From Ustulina deusta (lineage: Eukaryota > Ascomycota > Sordariomycetes > Xylariales > Xylariaceae), in NCBI GenBank assembly GCA_023159155.1, contig JAJNNX010000017.1:62001-126000 (forward strand): 64,000 nucleotides of DNA, in the 5' to 3' direction. The stretch's first letter is position 1. Each line of letters starts with the position of its first letter. Made by a program: the position numbers and the translations under genes. This document shows positions 1 to 10,766 of this stretch, one piece after another. The notes under the pieces were generated by a model. It was not told the origin of the DNA and searched no databases. It saw nothing but the letters and a program-made list of their open reading frames with translations.

Positions 1-864
1 TTATTTTAGCGTAGTTTGTTATAACGCTATAAATAAAATAACTATAAAATTAAAGAAATTATTTTTAGATTTATAATTTAATTTCGAATCTAACTATATA
101 ATTTATTTTATTATAGCTTTTAAATTAATTAAGTTAGTTAAAATGGCCTAAGTATTTTATTAGTAAATTTGTATGGGAAAATATATAAAAAAAGTGCGAA
201 ACGAGCTTGTGTTATGCGTTATCGCCCAGCCGAGGCTTATAAACCAGTACCTGTTTTTCTCTTTTTTTGATGTGCTGGGTATGTAACGCCTTCGTAGTGA
301 TAATCGATTCTTGCCGTGGGCTTTGCCTCAAGGCTAGCCAATTGGACAACAACATTAGGGTTCCCTGAACCCAACCCCACGCCAAGATGCCAGATTTAAC
401 CAGGACACCAAACAACCAAGAGGTTGGCAAGCAATTGCATGTACTAGGTGCTTGTTTTATCCGCGTATATATCCGACAGCTTTCAATATATACATGAACA
501 GTAATGACCGTACCCTTGGTGCCTTGGTCTTATACAGTACATGAAGTGACTCCTAAATACAGTTCACATTCAACACGAAGTTTATTGGGCTTCAGCTTGC
601 ATCATATGTCCTCGCTTCCCACATATTTATCAGGCTTCCACAAGATTTCCATGAAGCTACTGTTCGATGGTGAAATGATTGGCATATAAGTGTTACATCT
701 AGCTCAACTACTTTGTCAGTAAAGGTGGGAAGACCTTAATATATATGAAGTATTTATGTACCAAGAAAGCTATACTACGGCTCGCTCCTCGCATGTTTTG
801 GTTTCCCTTTAAGGCAGCGCCGAAGTGAGTGCTTGTATGTACAGGAGCATCATGTATTCAATGC
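1..864. other. AT-rich window edge and intergenic DNA
   Basis: Positions 1-200 are extremely AT-rich, with many TA steps and long A/T runs and no usable reading frame. This is the look of a RIP-degraded or AT-isochore segment. From about 210 to 864 the composition returns to that of the other intergenic DNA. Only short ORFs occur, none with a recognisable domain. This stretch is the 3' flank of the GH43 gene. Confidence 0.5.
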
Positions 865-2264
865 TCAATAACTAACGGATCGCCCATTAATAGTGAGAGA
901 TGCGCTATACAACTCGCGGCTGCCACTTCCATCGTTAGCATTGAGGCGCCCGTGGAAGACCACTGAGCGGCCGTTAGGGTCGAGATCAAGTCCACCAGGT
1001 CCCCAGATGCCCTTGTTATCGACGGAACGGAGGAGGATGCCACGATTGGTGTAAGCACCGTTGATGGTACTCGAGAAAGCATACTCGATGTCATAGTCGT
1101 CGCTGGAATAGCAGTGAGCGCTGTAGAACAGGATGTAATTCCCGTTCGCAATCTTGTACAGGGCGGGTGCCTCCACAACGCCGTTGTTGGATGCGCCCTC
1201 GTTATCCAAGATCTGACTCGGGCTGCCCAGAAGAGTCAGTGCGTCTCGCGCCAATCGTTGAATCATGATGGGAGTAGGCTTATAGGATCCTGATGGAGTT
1301 CCCCCTTGACACTATAACCGCTGGAGTCAGTAATTACTCTTTTAAGCAGCTCTGGAGCTCTCGAAACATGCTCTCGAAACATTTCGGGCGATCTCAAGTT
1401 ACTAGAAAGGGAAGAAAATAACTCCAGCGGTAACTCACGGTGGTAGCTCCTCCAAGACTGTTGCCGTCGACCTTCCATAGAATCCAACGGTCGACGCCAT
1501 CATCATAGCCGGAGGCATCAATGACACCACCACCAGCATCATTGCAGATCAAGGGCGCCCCTTGGGGTGTGAAAGGGCCCAAGGCCGTGGCAGAAGTTGC
1601 GGCGCCGATGCAGTGTGTACTACCACTTTTACGAGCGGTATAATACACTGTAACACTTCGGGTTGGTAGCTGTCATTTTGAGCAAGATCCGTGGGCTTTT
1701 CAGAAGAATGCAAAGGTTTGAACCCGAAATTCTGCCTCCTATAGGAACACCTCTATTCTCAAGGACGACTCGAACAAGAGACGAACGCTGATAATTACTT
1801 ACTGACATAAATTCCCGCATCCTAAGTGTCAGGTTAATATTTTCTACACACCACACAAGTTCAAGGCTTCGAAGACTTACGTTCTTTTGGACATCAGGCG
1901 CCCATATGCTTTTATCGTTCGCATCAACCCAGGAGCCGGGCTCAGGCAATGCATCATTGCCTGTGAGTGTCCATGAGAAAGTATCTGGCGATGTCGCAAT
2001 TGGTACTCTCTTGCCGTTGGATGATGTCGCATACGCTTTCCAAGAGCCGTCTCCGTATATAATGGAGGGATCCGGGAAGTTTACACCTAGGAAAGGCCCG
2101 GACAAGCTGCGACCTTGGATGTCTGATATTCCAACCTTGGTTATGTTAGCAAGTTCAAGGGTAGGCAAAGCCTCATCTCCGACATGAGGTAGATGTCTAG
2201 CCTGGTTGTTTGCTGGTAGCCCTATAACCAGCTGAGCACCTAACGCAAGTAAAAGGCTCTTCAT
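865..2264 (-). CDS. Secreted glycoside hydrolase family 43 (arabinanase/arabinofuranosidase/xylosidase type)
   Basis: Four exons read on the minus strand: 2264-1881, 1821-1803 (only 19 bp), 1647-1439 and 1311-865, giving 352 residues. Residues 1-15 are a hydrophobic signal peptide starting MKSLLL. The GH43 catalytic triad is visible: general base Asp65 in NFPDPS, pKa-modulating Asp178 in GVIDASGY, and general acid Glu251 in VVEAPALYK. The family is an inverting five-bladed beta-propeller acting on arabinan, xylan or arabinoxylan side chains outside the cell. The exact substrate cannot be told from sequence. The microexon encodes DAGIYV and restores the join WAPDVQKN-DAGIYVMYYTARKSG, which matches the family. 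The last intron (1438-1312) is an introner-like element. Choosing the acceptor at 1312 rather than a later one at 1279 retains CQGGTPSGSYKPTPIM, as expected before the PTPIM motif. The start at 2264 is preferred over an upstream in-frame ATG at 2282 because it begins the signal peptide. Confidence 0.88.
1312..1438 (-). repeat. Introner-like element copy 1 (intron 3 of GH43 gene)
   Basis: This is a 127-bp intron with donor GTGAGT and acceptor TATAG. Read on the minus strand, the arm ACCGCTGGAGT (1431-1421) lies just after the donor. Its perfect 11-nt complement ACTCCAGCGGT (1327-1317) lies just before the acceptor. The end block GTAATTACTGACTCCAG is shared with copy 3 at 44627-44752. Its length, its ends and the inner GCATG...CGAGA block match the other copies. 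Confidence 0.8.
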
Positions 2265-3641
2265 GATGGAAAACTGTGACAAGGTGAGAAAGCAAGCTGT
2301 TTTCTGTGGCCATCTGGAATAACGTCAAGTCGGGGCAGGCAAGCAAGATATAGGCGATCGTCACCGAGATGGGTACATACCCATCTAGGACGCAATCAAC
2401 AAGCGGCCAAAATTGCCCGCCATGACATTGGCGGAGTTGTATAGCGCTGACAAAGACTCGATGAATATTCGGACATAGGAAGAAATAGTGATGTAAGGGC
2501 TCCAGCACAACCTCCTTTAATTAGAACGTTTCACGAGAGGGACCGAGGGAGTAAAGGCATCAAGGGGCCTTTTCGAGCCTAGTGTTTGGATACGCCCACA
2601 AAGAGGGTGCGCTTTCGTCTAGCCGCAGTAGTATTTGTGGCTGGCGTTGTTAGGTGGCATTCAGAGCTCAGAGCTAACGTTACGCGAAAAACGTTACGTG
2701 ACAATCTGAATGGCCGATACTGGTGTGATGTTGATGAATCTCCTGCCCAATTTGTCGACAGCTTGGCTCAAGCCTGTTCGCGGCATCAATGAAGGCTTAG
2801 CATGAAACACCCCGGACAATGAATGACGAAGTGGCTTGCAAGTATAATAATAAACTCGTTCAGCCTATGAGAGAAGATAGTGTAAGGCTGATGCAGGGGC
2901 ATTCGGCTTAGTTTTGGGGTAGAGGCGTAGGGGTCAGAATGTTGTGTATGCGTCTTAATGATGGAGCTCGATGCAATGTTCGGTCTCAGATGTGGCTATA
3001 TAAGTACCTAGTGAGTGGCCATATAAAGTGCCGCTTCCATATAGAGTGCCTACCATACAGGCCGACACATTCCCACTGATAGTAGCGCCAAAGTGAGTTG
3101 GGGGCAGGAACAAACAAACTTGGTGTAGTTGGGACCTTGGTGTATTCCATTCGGCTGTGCTTTTAGCGAAAGGATCGAACGTAGGAGTACAGCGTACAGC
3201 CGATATGCTGTCTACTATTTGATGAAAAGGAGTAAATTTTGAGTTGAGTCCGCCAGAGGTCTTCACGTAAATGAAGTCTTGCATGACATGACACGTTGCT
3301 ATGAATGCGGGCGCATGAGTGTCAGCCACCCAAACAGGAAGCTCGCCAATCTTCTCGGCTTTATTCGTCCGGGACCGATAGCTTAGCCCCCCTGCAATAC
3401 CACAACCCTTTATAGTCAACCTATAGTAACTGCATTATCCCGATGACATGTCCTGGAACATACGGTCTCCGATACTGTAATCCAGGCAGTCTGTCTGGGA
3501 CATTTCTCCTGATGTTCATTGCTAGGGTCAGGGTGGGGGCAAGGCAGGATGAGAAAAAGTTAAGATGTCTGTGAAATCTGCGAATTTATATACCTAGTCC
3601 ATGCGCATTATAAGGCGAAAATTATCGTTCCATAACGGAGC
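2265..3641. other. Intergenic region with a dispersed repeat copy
   Basis: This stretch holds the upstream region of the minus-strand GH43 gene and the 3' flank of ALG9. About 2928-3075 aligns with 35828-35950, so it is one copy of an old dispersed repeat. A 154-codon ORF on the minus strand overlaps this repeat and shows no family resemblance. No gene is called here. Confidence 0.5.
2928..3075. repeat. Diverged dispersed repeat, copy 1
   Basis: The partner of 35828-35950, with which it shares GTGGCTATATA and AAGTGCC(C/G)CTTCCAT in the same order. The origin is unknown. It could be a relic of a transposable element or a solo terminal repeat. Confidence 0.6.
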
Positions 3642-5633
3642 TTAGGCTTTTCGCCGAAGCAAGCAATGTCGTCCCCACCTCCTTCTATACTTCTCAGGTA
3701 TCAAATTAGATTCTGGCATCCAAAGCACTCTCGATAGTAAATGCGTTCTTCTTGTATCCAAGAACGGTTCGCACTTGACAATATCCCATTTATCGACATC
3801 AGCAACATAATCCGGTTCGTGAGGTGGTAAAGGATCCGTATTCTCGGGATATTGTGTATCCACTAGGAAGGAACACTGCCTAATATCGACATATTTCGCC
3901 AAGTCTTCCTCGTTGCGATCATTCAACCCGCTAGTAGGCAGCCAAGTTCCACCGAAGAAGCCAAATCCCGTTCGAGCCTCCGAAAACTCACCAGGCAACA
4001 GTCCGCCGAACTCCGACTTGATGAATTTGGCGTGCATGTCGCGAGGAAGAAAATATGAGCTGGGGAAGCGGTACCATTCCTTAGCGAAGCAGACATTGTC
4101 CCCATGACCACCGATGCCTCGCGCTCCAATGACACCAGCACCAAGAGGTTCGTAGATTTTCAGTGGAGCTGAATACCCAGTATAAATACCCACGATACGT
4201 GTGAGACCTAAGTCTAGGGAAAGTAACAATACCGAAGTGACAACAAGTAGTTTGAGTTGTGCTGGAATCTTTCCCACAATGTTCTTTGGATCTGAGGTAC
4301 CCAAGGCTGAAAGGACTATGTGAAGTGCTAGAGCCGCATTCAGTGCGAGAAAGGGATAGGCTGGGTACATAAACCTTTCCTCCTTGTGAGGCTGTAAAGT
4401 GAAGATACCGAGCCACATGTAAAACGGGGTGAGGAACACAATGGTCCGTAGTCCGGATTGAAAGCTGTGCAGTTTTGTAGTAAATGCCTTCTGCAGCATG
4501 AATAGAGGGAGCGAGAGTAAGGCGAGGACAAACCAGATATTGAAGTTGATGGCTAGATTGCGGAAATAGAAAGTCCAAGGCTCTGTGCCGTAAAGATTTG
4601 GGCCGCCAGTGGAAGAAAATATGTTGTACTTGACGATGTTCCACGATACAACCTCGAATTTGCGGTAGAAGAACGCATTGATCGTAGAGTCACCAAGCTA
4701 TATTATCATGTAAGAGTCTGACGGAGTCTTGACGGACGAGCCTACTTACAATGAGTAAAAGGGCCGCAATCACGCCACGACCGACACGCAGCATAGTCTC
4801 CCAAAAGCGTTCTCGGTCACTCATGACTGCAAAGATGGCCTCCTCAAGCATGAACGGGGCACAGAGAGCCGAAGCGAAGGGCCACCCTAAAATACCGCCA
4901 ACTGCAAACCACCAAATGCCCCAGGACGTCTTAAGGCCGCCCCTCCAGTTCATGAAGGCAGCAGCGCCTAGGAAGGACATGTACATGGCGAAGCTAGAGG
5001 GCAGATAAGCAGCACTGGCATGAAAGTTGCCAGGGGACATGACAAGAGCCATGAGGAAGAAAAGTCCAATCCTAGGGTTCAGCGTGAAGCTGACAACGCG
5101 GAATAAGAGGACCTGGCAAAATGCACAAAAGAAAGCTAGGGCATATCGAACGAAGTAAAACTCAGCAACCTAGGAAGATACATCAACATCTACAGCATTA
5201 CAAGCGCAGCGCGGCAAATCGAGTTACCTTGGTAGGCCGAGGTAGTAGTCTGCGGAAATTGCCTACAACGGCATGGAGGGCCACATAGAACCAGCTCCGG
5301 ATGGCGAAGTCTGGCGAGTACTCCCACGTCTGCAGACCGTAGCCATGAGACAGATAGTGTGTGGGTTCCCAGTAGTTGAAGGTCTCGTCACAATCTTGGA
5401 TGGGCGCGAAGAGTGCGGCTGTGAAGTTTGCGGCGAGGAAAATATAGAAGGCAGTAATTGGCCGGATAGCGAAGGGCGAGGGGGCTCTACATCAACGATG
5501 CCAGTTAGCGGTCTACCTTCAGAACGGAACCCATCCCCGGATGACGTGGCGCATACTTCTTCCTCTTTGCATGCTGCGCATCTGGGTGGACATAGCCCTC
5601 TCGTGGCCTCGCTGCCGTCGCGGTAGGCGGCAT
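3642..5633 (-). CDS. alg9: ALG9-type alpha-1,2-mannosyltransferase (GT22, ER)
   Basis: Four exons: 5633-5531, 5484-5228, 5169-4750 and 4697-3642, giving 611 residues, normal for fungal ALG9. The enzyme adds alpha-1,2-mannoses from dolichol-phosphate mannose to the lipid-linked N-glycan precursor in the ER lumen. Visible signatures are PIQDCDETFNYWEPTHYL and GLQTWEYSP near the N-terminus (the acidic lumenal loop of GT-C enzymes), YGTEPWTFYFRNL, and HKEERFMYPAYP (the GT22 hallmark). Many hydrophobic membrane segments follow the GT-C layout. The C-terminus ends in a conserved IPEKYRRRWG block. The first intron is inferred as 46 bp with an unusual GTTCCG donor, because that is the only pairing I found that keeps frame into SPFAIRPITAF. 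The other three junctions are canonical. The gene shares a divergent promoter with NAF1. Confidence 0.9.
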
Positions 5634-6378
5634 ATTCACAGGGAAGAAAGACAGCGACGCAGACTGTGTGCGATGTCTGCAGAATTGCTCGATGTGGGTG
5701 GGTGCATGAGGATCGAAATGAAGGAACGGGGCCACGAAGCAACGAAGCTGTCGTGGTCTGCAAAAATTCGAGGGGGGATTGGGGGAGGGGGAGAGACCAC
5801 TTGAGAATAAATGACGTTGATTTGCTCTGGCCACTTCAGCTTCCTGCTCAGCTCCCGTGGTGAGAGGCCCACCCGTTTCGTGCAGAACAACCAATCTTAT
5901 CTCGTGCGTGGCTACAATGGGTCGATAGCGTCAATTATGGGTCCCAATACCTACAGCACTACCCCCACTTTTTGTGTCGCCAGCTCTATCGATAAGCGAT
6001 TTCCTCGCTCTGTTTCCGCTTTGTTTCCACTTTAATTTTCTTGAAGATGGCTTTCTTTTCGCTGCCAAGTTCTAACCATCACTCAGTACTTATTCAACGA
6101 ATGCTACGCATACCTCATACGTACTAGGCCGCCGGTGGTCTTTGTTCATGGTGGACCAGCAACATTAACTTCATTATTAGGTCTTTGTTTTTTCTTGTGC
6201 AAGATTTACTCTTGTGAACCTGAACGTGTCCACCAGTTTTGTGGGAGTTGCGCCTCAGCCTGCCCAGTAGCTGGTGAGCTTGCCATCCACCATCAACACA
6301 AAATTCACAACACATCACAACATTAGTATCGGCCGAAGCAATCATCTCAACGCTCGTGCTTTCATTACCTACACCATC
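5634..6378. promoter_or_regulatory. Divergent promoter region between ALG9 and NAF1
   Basis: These 745 bp separate the start codons of two head-to-head housekeeping genes and must contain both promoters and 5' leaders. No TATA box is convincing. A GGAGGGGG-type purine stretch lies at about 5770-5792. Short ORFs here lack domains. Confidence 0.5.
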
Positions 6379-8175
6379 ATGTTTGGCGTCCAGATTCCTG
6401 GGCTCGGCACATTACAACCCGCGGTCGCGACTAGCAATGTTCAGACTCCGTCGGTGATCGATGATCAGGCAGCCACAAAGGAATCTCAGCCTACAATTGC
6501 CAGCAATGCCAATTCACAAATTGCGGAACCTGAGCCCCCAGGAGACGAGATGGCGGTTGACCACCCACCAAGTCCACCATCGCTCACGTCAGGATTAGAG
6601 GCCCTCCTTGGTGGCTTAGACCCTCTACCTGAGCCAGCGCCTGCTTCAGCAGATTCAAGTAGGGATGCCCCTGGTGCTCTACTGAAAACAAATAACGCGG
6701 TTACATCAGAGCCCGAAAATGCGACACGAAATAGTGAACCTCTAGGGGATGTTGATGGTAACACACAGGAAGAGCACCCGGAGTGGGAGGCGGACTCATC
6801 ACCCTACGAGTCGTCGTCTGACTCTAGTAGTTCAGATGACTCTGATGATGACTCTGACGATGAAAAAGATTACAAGATCCTTGGACCCGAGGAGACCGCC
6901 CGCATACTCATGGAGATGGACGGTGGATCTGATGACGAAGGCGATGGGAAAGGGAAAGGTATTGGTTCCGGCGTTGTACGAACCAAAAACGAACTCCCTG
7001 AAATGATCATTGCGCGACCCAAGGTGGAGATTAAGCCTGAGATGGAGATAGTTGAGCTCGGCGCGATTGAACATTTTGTCGGCAACACTGCCGTTATCAA
7101 GGCAAACACAACCGGAGAATACCAAGTACTTGACACAGGATCTGTTCTCTGTCTGGAAGACCGAACTGTAATAGCTGCCTTGGCGGATGTTATCGCAGCT
7201 GTGCGGGAACCTCGGTACACCGCAGGCTTTACAAGTGAAGAAGAAATTAAATCGTTTGGGTTAGGAACCGGAACCAAGATTTTCTATCCACCAGCACTTG
7301 CAAGTCTTGGGTTAACACAGATGCTCAAAGCCAACAAGGGCACGGATGCAAGTAACTGGCACGATGAGGAGGTCGCCGAAGACGAAATCGAATTTTCGGA
7401 TGACGAGAAAGAGGCAGAGCACAAGCGACAGTTGAAAGCCAAAAAGCGGGGAGGGCGTGGTGGTCGAGATAGTACGGCTAGCCGAGGTGGACGCAACGAC
7501 GCTACTACTGCGGGTAACCCTACTGCCTCTAATGGGTTGAAGTATGATGATGATGACGATGACGATGACGATGGTCCTTATCGACCGTTAGCACGACCAG
7601 TGGGATTTGGGCAAAGCCAGCCCCCTCGTGGAGGCAATGAACCCTCGAGTAACTTTTTGGGTCATAGCGGTACATATCGGGGGAACCGAGGCGACTTTCG
7701 AGGAAGAGGGAGCCGCAGCCGCGGCGGACGTGGCAATCGAGGTGGTAACGTACGTGGTGGATATTCACTACCACCAAGACCCCAAGGTCAAGAAGGCCAG
7801 GCGCCACAGAGTTTCCAGCAACCGCCTGCACAACAATACAACCTATCTCCTGCTCCTCCCATGTCGGTGAGCGGCCAGGCCTATCCAGTCTTCCCTCCGC
7901 CCCAGCCAAATGCCCAGCAACCCCATCTGCCAGCCAACCAACAATTTCCCTTCCCCTGGCCACAGAATGCTCAGCCAGGCTTTTATCCCCCTCCTCCGCC
8001 TCAATTCACTGGCCAGCAAGGAGCGAATGGGATGTATTTTAACCCGGATTTCTTGGCAGCGGTATTACAGAATCATGCGCAGGCTCAGGCTCAACAAAAT
8101 CAACAGAACAATCAGTGGACCGGACAACCTAATCCACATCATAACCAATGGGCCGGGCCAGGGGGGCATAGGTAA
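6379..8175 (+). CDS. naf1: NAF1, H/ACA ribonucleoprotein assembly factor
   Basis: A single exon encodes 598 residues from the ATG at 6379 (MFGVQIPGLG). An upstream in-frame ATG at 6274 is not used in this call because its extension looks like a leader. Residues about 140-165 are an acidic Ser/Asp tract. Residues about 205-345 are the Naf1 core, beginning near ELPEMIIARPKVEIKPE and containing VELGAIEHFVGNTAVIKA, TGSVLCLEDR and KIFYPPA. This core is related to Gar1 and binds the dyskerin/Cbf5 pseudouridine synthase during H/ACA snoRNP assembly in the nucleoplasm. A poly-Asp run, an RGG-rich segment and a Pro/Gln-rich tail follow, typical of fungal Naf1. It is divergently arranged with ALG9. Confidence 0.93.
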   Translation: MFGVQIPGLGTLQPAVATSNVQTPSVIDDQAATKESQPTIASNANSQIAEPEPPGDEMAVDHPPSPPSLTSGLEALLGGLDPLPEPAPASADSSRDAPGALLKTNNAVTSEPENATRNSEPLGDVDGNTQEEHPEWEADSSPYESSSDSSSSDDSDDDSDDEKDYKILGPEETARILMEMDGGSDDEGDGKGKGIGSGVVRTKNELPEMIIARPKVEIKPEMEIVELGAIEHFVGNTAVIKANTTGEYQVLDTGSVLCLEDRTVIAALADVIAAVREPRYTAGFTSEEEIKSFGLGTGTKIFYPPALASLGLTQMLKANKGTDASNWHDEEVAEDEIEFSDDEKEAEHKRQLKAKKRGGRGGRDSTASRGGRNDATTAGNPTASNGLKYDDDDDDDDDGPYRPLARPVGFGQSQPPRGGNEPSSNFLGHSGTYRGNRGDFRGRGSRSRGGRGNRGGNVRGGYSLPPRPQGQEGQAPQSFQQPPAQQYNLSPAPPMSVSGQAYPVFPPPQPNAQQPHLPANQQFPFPWPQNAQPGFYPPPPPQFTGQQGANGMYFNPDFLAAVLQNHAQAQAQQNQQNNQWTGQPNPHHNQWAGPGGHR

Positions 8176-10766
8176 CACTTTTAGATCCTGCCTGGCGCAC
8201 ATCGGGAGTGAACCCGAGGAATATAGGAGGAACGGTGACATGAATCCAGATGAGGCAAGGCTAGAATGACCTCGTCCGATGAATCAGTCTTGATAGTGAT
8301 AGCCCCCTCCCACTCTACCTAGCTAGTGGTAACTACTTTATTCCTGAGGAGCAGGGTTACAGCAGGGTTACCTCGTTGTGGGCGCAGAATTTGGCCATTT
8401 CCCCTTACGTGTTATCAATACAACTTGTGTATGCTACCCAACACTACCAAAGTTGGTAAAGTTCTGATGTAGTGTACACAATATCATGAGCCGCTTACCG
8501 TTTATCTATATTGTAGGTGATGGCCCTTCTGCTAACATCTGGAGAGGTATCAGCTGATAATCGACTCACGCCTCATCCTGTCTCCCAGCCACGCTAGATA
8601 GTTCGTGTGTACACTAGATGGACTTTAGCGTTGCGGCGGTGTCCCTGTACTTTAAGCTACACTAGACGTCCCGAGGCGACGATTCAGTCCATCCAGTGAA
8701 GCATCTCATCGGAATGCAGGTGATGTCGCGAATTCATCGCGGAAATATACAAGCTCGTTTGAGGGGTCTCAGTGAGATGTGATTGAAAATGACGATCGTC
8801 GGGAAAGAGGCCAGCACGCTCTAGTGTAGTACTGTATGTTTCAGTACAGTACCTAGAATTTCCTACACGTGCATACATGTACCTAGTGCCTCATCGAAGC
8901 TGCAGGTGCTAGATTAGCGCTACGGGATGGTGCGTTTCACCAAAAAGAGCTTGGACCATTCTTGGCATAAAAATGGAAAGATGGAAGGATTACTCTTGAG
9001 ACTGGGACATTAGTAAGTACAATCTCGAGCAACAGAGGAGGTCGTCCCCCTCTTTGTCTGTTACACAGCCTCAGCAAGCAATCTCACAGATTACTACGAC
9101 TGTTCGCTGTGCAAGAAGCCAATCCCAGTGTATTGTAATCAACAGGATGTGTACCTACGTACTATACTACTACGCCTTGTTCGTGATCCTAGAGAGATCT
9201 ACAAGTACATGCATCATGCTTGTCCAATTGCATCGAAGCAAGTCGAACTGTGCCAGCAGGATCTGCATCTGAAAAAATAAATAAATAAAAATAAGCGGAC
9301 GGGTTCCGTCACCAAATGCGTGGAATAGGGGTCACTTTCCAAGGCCAAGTTCTGATTTGCTAGAACATCATCAATCCCTGTCAGCAAATTTCATTCGATC
9401 CGCCGAAAGCTACGCTCTCACCAATCAAACCGAGCTGGTACCTGAAGGCGGGGGGCACTTGTACCTGACTACCTAATCTAGTGTACATGTACACTAGAGC
9501 TCTGGCTGGCTGCATATCAAAAACAGAAATAGATCATCTTGGCTGACCGACCAGAGTTATTTAACCTGTACACTATCTGGCCAGGTCATTAAGCTACATA
9601 GATGGGGAAAGTTGTATGTTTGCATCTTCTTGTCGAATGGCATGAGGTCCTTTATCAATTGGAAAAATAACAGCAAAGGATAAGAAGGTTTTGTTTGAGT
9701 TGAGAGAGTGTTGCCGCAGCAAGTTGAACAAATAGCTCGCAAACAGATGGTGTAGTGTAAACATCCAAATAAACATCCAAGTAAACATTAGTGTCTAAGA
9801 CTTGCTGCGATATCAACCCACAACCGCATCTAGTGTATCGATGGACACGATAAAATTCCCGCCAGGTGTCTAGACTTGTACATGTAGAGGCTTGAGGTAC
9901 AACATAAGCTTATATGCAAACAAACAAAATGTGTCCGTCGGCGCCTTTGTCAGGTTAAATGATCTGTACATGTAATGAGCATTATCGGGCGAACCACTGC
10001 TGCGATCACCACTGAAATTTATTAAGCTAAGGTGATGGGGTTTTGTAGTCACCATGTTACTTTCCCAGATGGCGTGCATAGATACTACAGAGATGTACCA
10101 TTTATTCCTTTATACACTATGTACCTACCTGCAAATTTGCCAATCCTTTCGGACTCCGCTAGGCAACCAAATCAGCCAATCAGCTGACTAGGACCAATCA
10201 ACGCCACAGGCTACTCTCAGCACCTGCTCCCTCCTTCTAGTGCTGTACTGGTTTTCCTCCCTTTCTCTCTTCTTTTGCCTCCTCCTCTCTTTACGTCGCA
10301 TCCCACAGCGTCCCTCTCCCTCCCGTCGCTCACGATCGAGTGTTGGGCTTTTCCCCCCTTCGTTCGGATCCTCGTACAGTTCCATTCACTCCTTTATTCG
10401 TTTTACACCCTAACCAACCCGGCTGTACTCCCTAGAGGAACCATACTCTCTTTTTTTGACTCGCGACGACCAACATCAGGTCCACCCACGAATCCTTTCG
10501 ACATCGCTTGACGCCTTCGATTCACCCACGACAAAGCGCGAGTAGACGCTCATTATTGACACGTACGGAATCACGGTCACGGGCTGTGTTTGGAACGGGT
10601 CCCATCATTCGATAGGCCAGGCTGAGGAGAATATATTGGTCGATCTTCGTTTCCTTTGGGGGAGGATATATGCATTGACAGAAATTGGAATCGGAAAAGG
10701 AGACTTGCCTACATTAGGGAATTTGTGAATGACCGAGGACATCCATCTCGAATACTAACGACCAAA
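8176..10766. other. Long intergenic region with palindromes
   Basis: About 2.6 kb between NAF1 and the SH3 membrane protein. It contains several TAGTGTAC/GTACACTA motifs, including a perfect 20-bp palindrome at 9478-9497. A C/T-rich segment at about 10231-10330 is likely part of the downstream gene's promoter and leader. ORFs are under 80 codons with no recognisable domain. Confidence 0.5.
9478..9497. repeat. Perfect 20-bp palindrome
   Basis: CTAGTGTACATGTACACTAG equals its own reverse complement with no spacer. Related half-sites (TGTACACTAGA, CTAGTGTAC) recur nearby at about 8610 and elsewhere in the intergenic DNA. Function is unknown. Confidence 0.85.

Noticed and set aside
1279..1311. 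Later acceptor (1279) for GH43 intron 3
   Set aside because: It would delete CQGGTPSGSYK and extend the intron past the introner's end; the acceptor at 1312 gives the family length and a better match.
2955..3419. 154-codon minus-strand ORF
   Set aside because: It overlaps the dispersed repeat at 2928-3075, has no domain or family resemblance, and lacks supporting splice or start context.
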